NCBI GenBank assembly: GCA_003229235.1
Contig: QIIH01000033.1
Span: 1-7,253 of the forward strand
DNA: 7,253 nucleotides
Source: Flavobacteriales bacterium
GTDB taxonomy: Bacteria; Bacteroidota; Bacteroidia; Flavobacteriales; Flavobacteriaceae
Direction of reading: 5' to 3'
Part shown: positions 6,207 through 7,253 of the stretch, piece by piece
How the letters are laid out: each line of letters begins with the position of its first letter
Position numbering within the stretch: the first letter of the stretch is position 1
Notes under the pieces: model-generated
What the model saw: the letters and a program-made list of their open reading frames with translations, nothing else
What the model was told of the DNA's origin: nothing
Databases searched by the model: none
Position numbers and translations under genes: made by a program

Positions 6207-7253
6207 TGATAAAAAAACCGCTCTATAAGACGTAAATCTTCTGTAATAATTTGGGCAGTTCCAGTCATTTCGTTTCGGAACGGAATTTTAATGTCATAAG
6301 AAGTAACCAGTGCTTGTTCTAAACTCGCATTTATTAAATAATATCCTTCTTCGTCAGGAATCGCAGACATCGATTCAACAATAGCCGGTAACATTCCATA
6401 TTCGTCTTGTGGATAGTTAAAGAGTTGTATTAGCACTTTTTGCCCCTTTTTTATTTTACCTGAATTTTGTATTGGTGCTTTTATCTTTGCAAAATATTGG
6501 TTGTTAGTATTTGGTACGACCGTACAAATTAAATCACCCATTTGCACTCGCTGATTGGAACTAGGGAGCCTCAAAAAAGAAACTTGTCCATTAATATTAG
6601 CGCGCAAGACGTATTTTAAATCCCAACTGAATATTGTTTCCATAAGTAGAGCGTAAGATTGTGTAAGGCTCTTGTACAGCCTCGAATCTTCTATTTGATT
6701 GTTAATTTGAGCGTCTTTTGTGTTTCCAAGAGCTTCGTTTAATGATTGGTTTAACTGTGATATGTTTATATCCAGTAGTTGAATGTTTTTCTTTAATCCT
6801 AAAAATGCAATATTTTTTTGTTCAAACTCATTTAGAGAGATTACTCCTTTCTCATAAAGTGCTTTATAACGCTCAAATTCGCGTTGTGAAAGTTCCAACT
6901 TTTTCTGATCCAGTTCTTTTTGATTATAAAGATTTACAAGGCGCAAATTCAATTCACGTTCGGACAATACATTGGCTTGAATCCTATTGGCAAAAGGATC
7001 TAAGGATTTGTTGAGGTTATACTCTAATGCATCATTTTGAAATATCGCAAAGGCCGTAGAAATGGATCCAAGGCGCAGATTTAAAAGTTCATCTTCTGGC
7101 AAGTCAATATTAACCGCATTTAATTGCAGAGTGTCCAAGACGGATTGTAACAATAACACATCCTTTATTTCAGCGGTGCTTTCTATTACCATAAGAATCT
7201 GCCCGGACTTTACAAATTGATTGTCTGTAACTAAAACTGTATCAATTATTCCG
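6185..7253 (-). CDS. HlyD-family periplasmic adaptor (membrane fusion protein), partial, 5' end beyond the window
   Basis: The frame is open from the right edge to TAA at 6185-6187, giving 355 visible residues. The Met at 7190-7192 is internal: the 20 codons before it read as one half of a biotinyl-lipoyl-like domain (VLVTDNQFVKSGQILMVIE), typical for this family. A long coiled-coil region covers about visible residues 90-210. Its centre, RYKALYEKGVIS, places Arg, Leu and Ser at i, i+4 and i+11, the tip motif by which such adaptors contact TolC-type outer-membrane channels. The second lipoyl half follows (INGQVSFLRLP, then RVQMGDLICTVVP), then the beta-barrel part with GKIKKGQKVLIQL and the C-terminal NEMTGTAQI. 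The C-terminus ends in FFYQLRGLFS. Adaptors of this class join an inner-membrane ABC exporter to TolC in type I secretion or bacteriocin and peptide export. The N-terminal membrane anchor and any partner genes lie outside the window. It converges on the permease gene with zero bases between stop codons. Confidence 0.92.
   Translation of the reverse strand, partial: GIIDTVLVTDNQFVKSGQILMVIESTAEIKDVLLLQSVLDTLQLNAVNIDLPEDELLNLRLGSISTAFAIFQNDALEYNLNKSLDPFANRIQANVLSERELNLRLVNLYNQKELDQKKLELSQREFERYKALYEKGVISLNEFEQKNIAFLGLKKNIQLLDINISQLNQSLNEALGNTKDAQINNQIEDSRLYKSLTQSYALLMETIFSWDLKYVLRANINGQVSFLRLPSSNQRVQMGDLICTVVPNTNNQYFAKIKAPIQNSGKIKKGQKVLIQLFNYPQDEYGMLPAIVESMSAIPDEEGYYLINASLEQALVTSYDIKIPFRNEMTGTAQIITEDLRLIERFFYQLRGLFS

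Noticed and set aside
7190..7192. ATG taken as the start of the HlyD adaptor
   Set aside because: The frame stays open to the window edge and the upstream codons encode the conserved lipoyl-like motif, so this Met is internal.

Overview
The window looks like chromosomal DNA of a Bacteroidota bacterium, most likely a member of the Flavobacteriaceae. The reasons are AT-rich DNA, no clear Shine-Dalgarno sequences ahead of the genes, a TAnnTTTG-type promoter box, LpxB and SurE sequences of the Bacteroidota style, and several cell-envelope genes with lipoprotein signals. No RNA gene, insertion sequence, CRISPR array or gene-free stretch over 300 bases was seen.

Layout from left to right. (1) The first 42 bases read as the last codons of a plus-strand protein that enters from the left. 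Its C-terminus has the alternating pattern of an outer-membrane beta-barrel. (2) A leftward block of four closely spaced genes follows, transcribed surE, then a small three-helix membrane protein, then lpxB, then an NlpC/P60 lipoprotein. The gaps are 11, 12 and 36 bases, so this is probably one operon. It starts from a candidate promoter next to surE. (3) A 134-base divergent region separates surE from a rightward pair: a full-length C-terminal processing protease (Prc/Tsp, peptidase S41), and 7 bases later an OppC/DppC-like ABC transporter permease. (4) The permease stop codon directly abuts the stop codon of a leftward HlyD-family adaptor gene. That gene runs off the right edge and has no start in the window.

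Most of the window concerns the cell envelope. LpxB makes the lipid A disaccharide, the NlpC/P60 lipoprotein is a probable peptidoglycan endopeptidase, and Prc is a periplasmic protease that in E. coli controls just such an endopeptidase (MepS). The permease and the HlyD adaptor belong to transport systems whose other parts are not visible here. SurE is a housekeeping nucleotidase.

No undescribed system is complete in this window. The points most worth following are the orphan permease coupled to prc, the small membrane protein inside the surE-lpxB operon, the Prc and MepS-like pair at one locus, and the export system implied by the truncated adaptor at the right edge. Two start sites need care: lpxB appears to start at TTG, and surE is better started at an internal ATG than at the longest open frame.
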